A program made the position numbers and the translations under genes. 64,000 bases of DNA from Gracilaria domingensis. Its lineage: Eukaryota; Rhodophyta; Florideophyceae; Gracilariales; Gracilariaceae. The notes under the pieces were generated by a model. It saw only the letters and a program-made list of their open reading frames with translations. It was not told the DNA's origin and searched no databases. This document shows, piece by piece, positions 63,846-64,000 of the stretch (position 1 is the first letter of the stretch; each line of letters opens with the position of its first letter). Location of the stretch: positions 1 to 64,000 of the forward strand of contig VCMS01000281.1 in the NCBI GenBank assembly GCA_022539475.1, given 5' to 3'.

Positions 63846-64000
63846 ATGGCCGCCGCCCTCCGTGCGCTGCTCCGTTCCCACCGCCTCGTCTCTCCTCCTC
63901 AAGCCCTTCCCCTCCGTCTTCCACGCTTGCTACACAATGTGTCCGAAGTGTCATCCGCGTCTCCATCGCTTTCCCGTTTATTCGACGTCACTGCCCACAT
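63846..64000 (+). CDS. N-terminus of a probable mitochondrial protein (partial)
   Basis: ATG 63846 opens a frame of 51 codons running off the window: MAAALRALLRSHRLVSPPQA, then more Arg/Leu/Ser without acidic residues until SLSRLFDVTAH. This is a classic mitochondrial presequence. The mature protein lies outside, so the product is unknown. It marks return to host genes after the element-rich region. Confidence 0.5.
   Translation, partial: MAAALRALLRSHRLVSPPQALPLRLPRLLHNVSEVSSASPSLSRLFDVTAH

Noticed and set aside
1-64000. CRISPR arrays, operons or bacterial promoters
   Set aside because: Spliced genes, organelle presequences and eukaryotic families throughout; the periodic repeats found lack spacer-repeat structure.

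Overview
The window is eukaryotic nuclear DNA, most likely from a red alga. Host genes are almost all single-exon and tightly spaced. They mix general eukaryotic functions (eIF2B epsilon, Urb1, Yif1, phosphatidylinositol synthase, calmodulin) with plastid-related ones (an HCF173-like photosynthesis factor and a putative plastid GG-repeat protein). A secreted protein with a Hedgehog/intein (Hint) module also fits red algae, where Hog-type proteins without a Hedge signal are known. The species is not identified. Layout: 1-0.2 kb holds the 3' end of ribulose-phosphate 3-epimerase. 0.2-7.4 kb is accessory: tandem hairpin repeats, a basic coiled-coil ORF, and a KDZ/Plavaka-like DNA transposon. That transposon has a DDE transposase with an N-terminal C2H2 finger and a divergently transcribed, spliced partner gene, followed by a 31-bp periodic ATTGCA array. 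8.4-32.4 kb is a gene-dense host block: plastid-type helical repeat protein, YIF1, EIF2B5, PNPase, PI synthase, URB1, an unknown protein, a DUF218 protein and the Hint protein. 33.3-40.7 kb is an abrupt GC-rich island with CG-alternating tracts and homopolymer C/G runs. It carries an HCF173-like protein, a SHAQKYF-type MYB, a four-exon calmodulin gene and a membrane-anchored trypsin-like protease. 43-56 kb is a graveyard of mobile elements: two unclassified ORFs broken only by in-frame stops, a decayed Ty1/copia element split by a PIF/Harbinger-like element (transposase plus Myb/SANT-like partner), and a second antisense copia fragment. 56.7-63.7 kb holds a coiled-coil protein, a multi-pass membrane protein and one very long decayed gene joining a ParB/Srx-like domain to a 2-oxoglutarate/Fe(II) dioxygenase-like domain. 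A 96-nt near-perfect palindrome lies just upstream of that gene. The window ends inside the start of another host gene with a mitochondrial-type presequence. Main points for follow-up: the ParB-dioxygenase gene with its hairpin and neighbours is the best candidate for an undescribed system. Across the mobile elements, decay is dominated by stops that one C-to-T or G-to-A change would explain, often with no frameshift, which suggests cytosine deamination of repeats. The GC island is a compositional anomaly whose genes look functional. All calls rest on reading the sequence; no database search or alignment was run.
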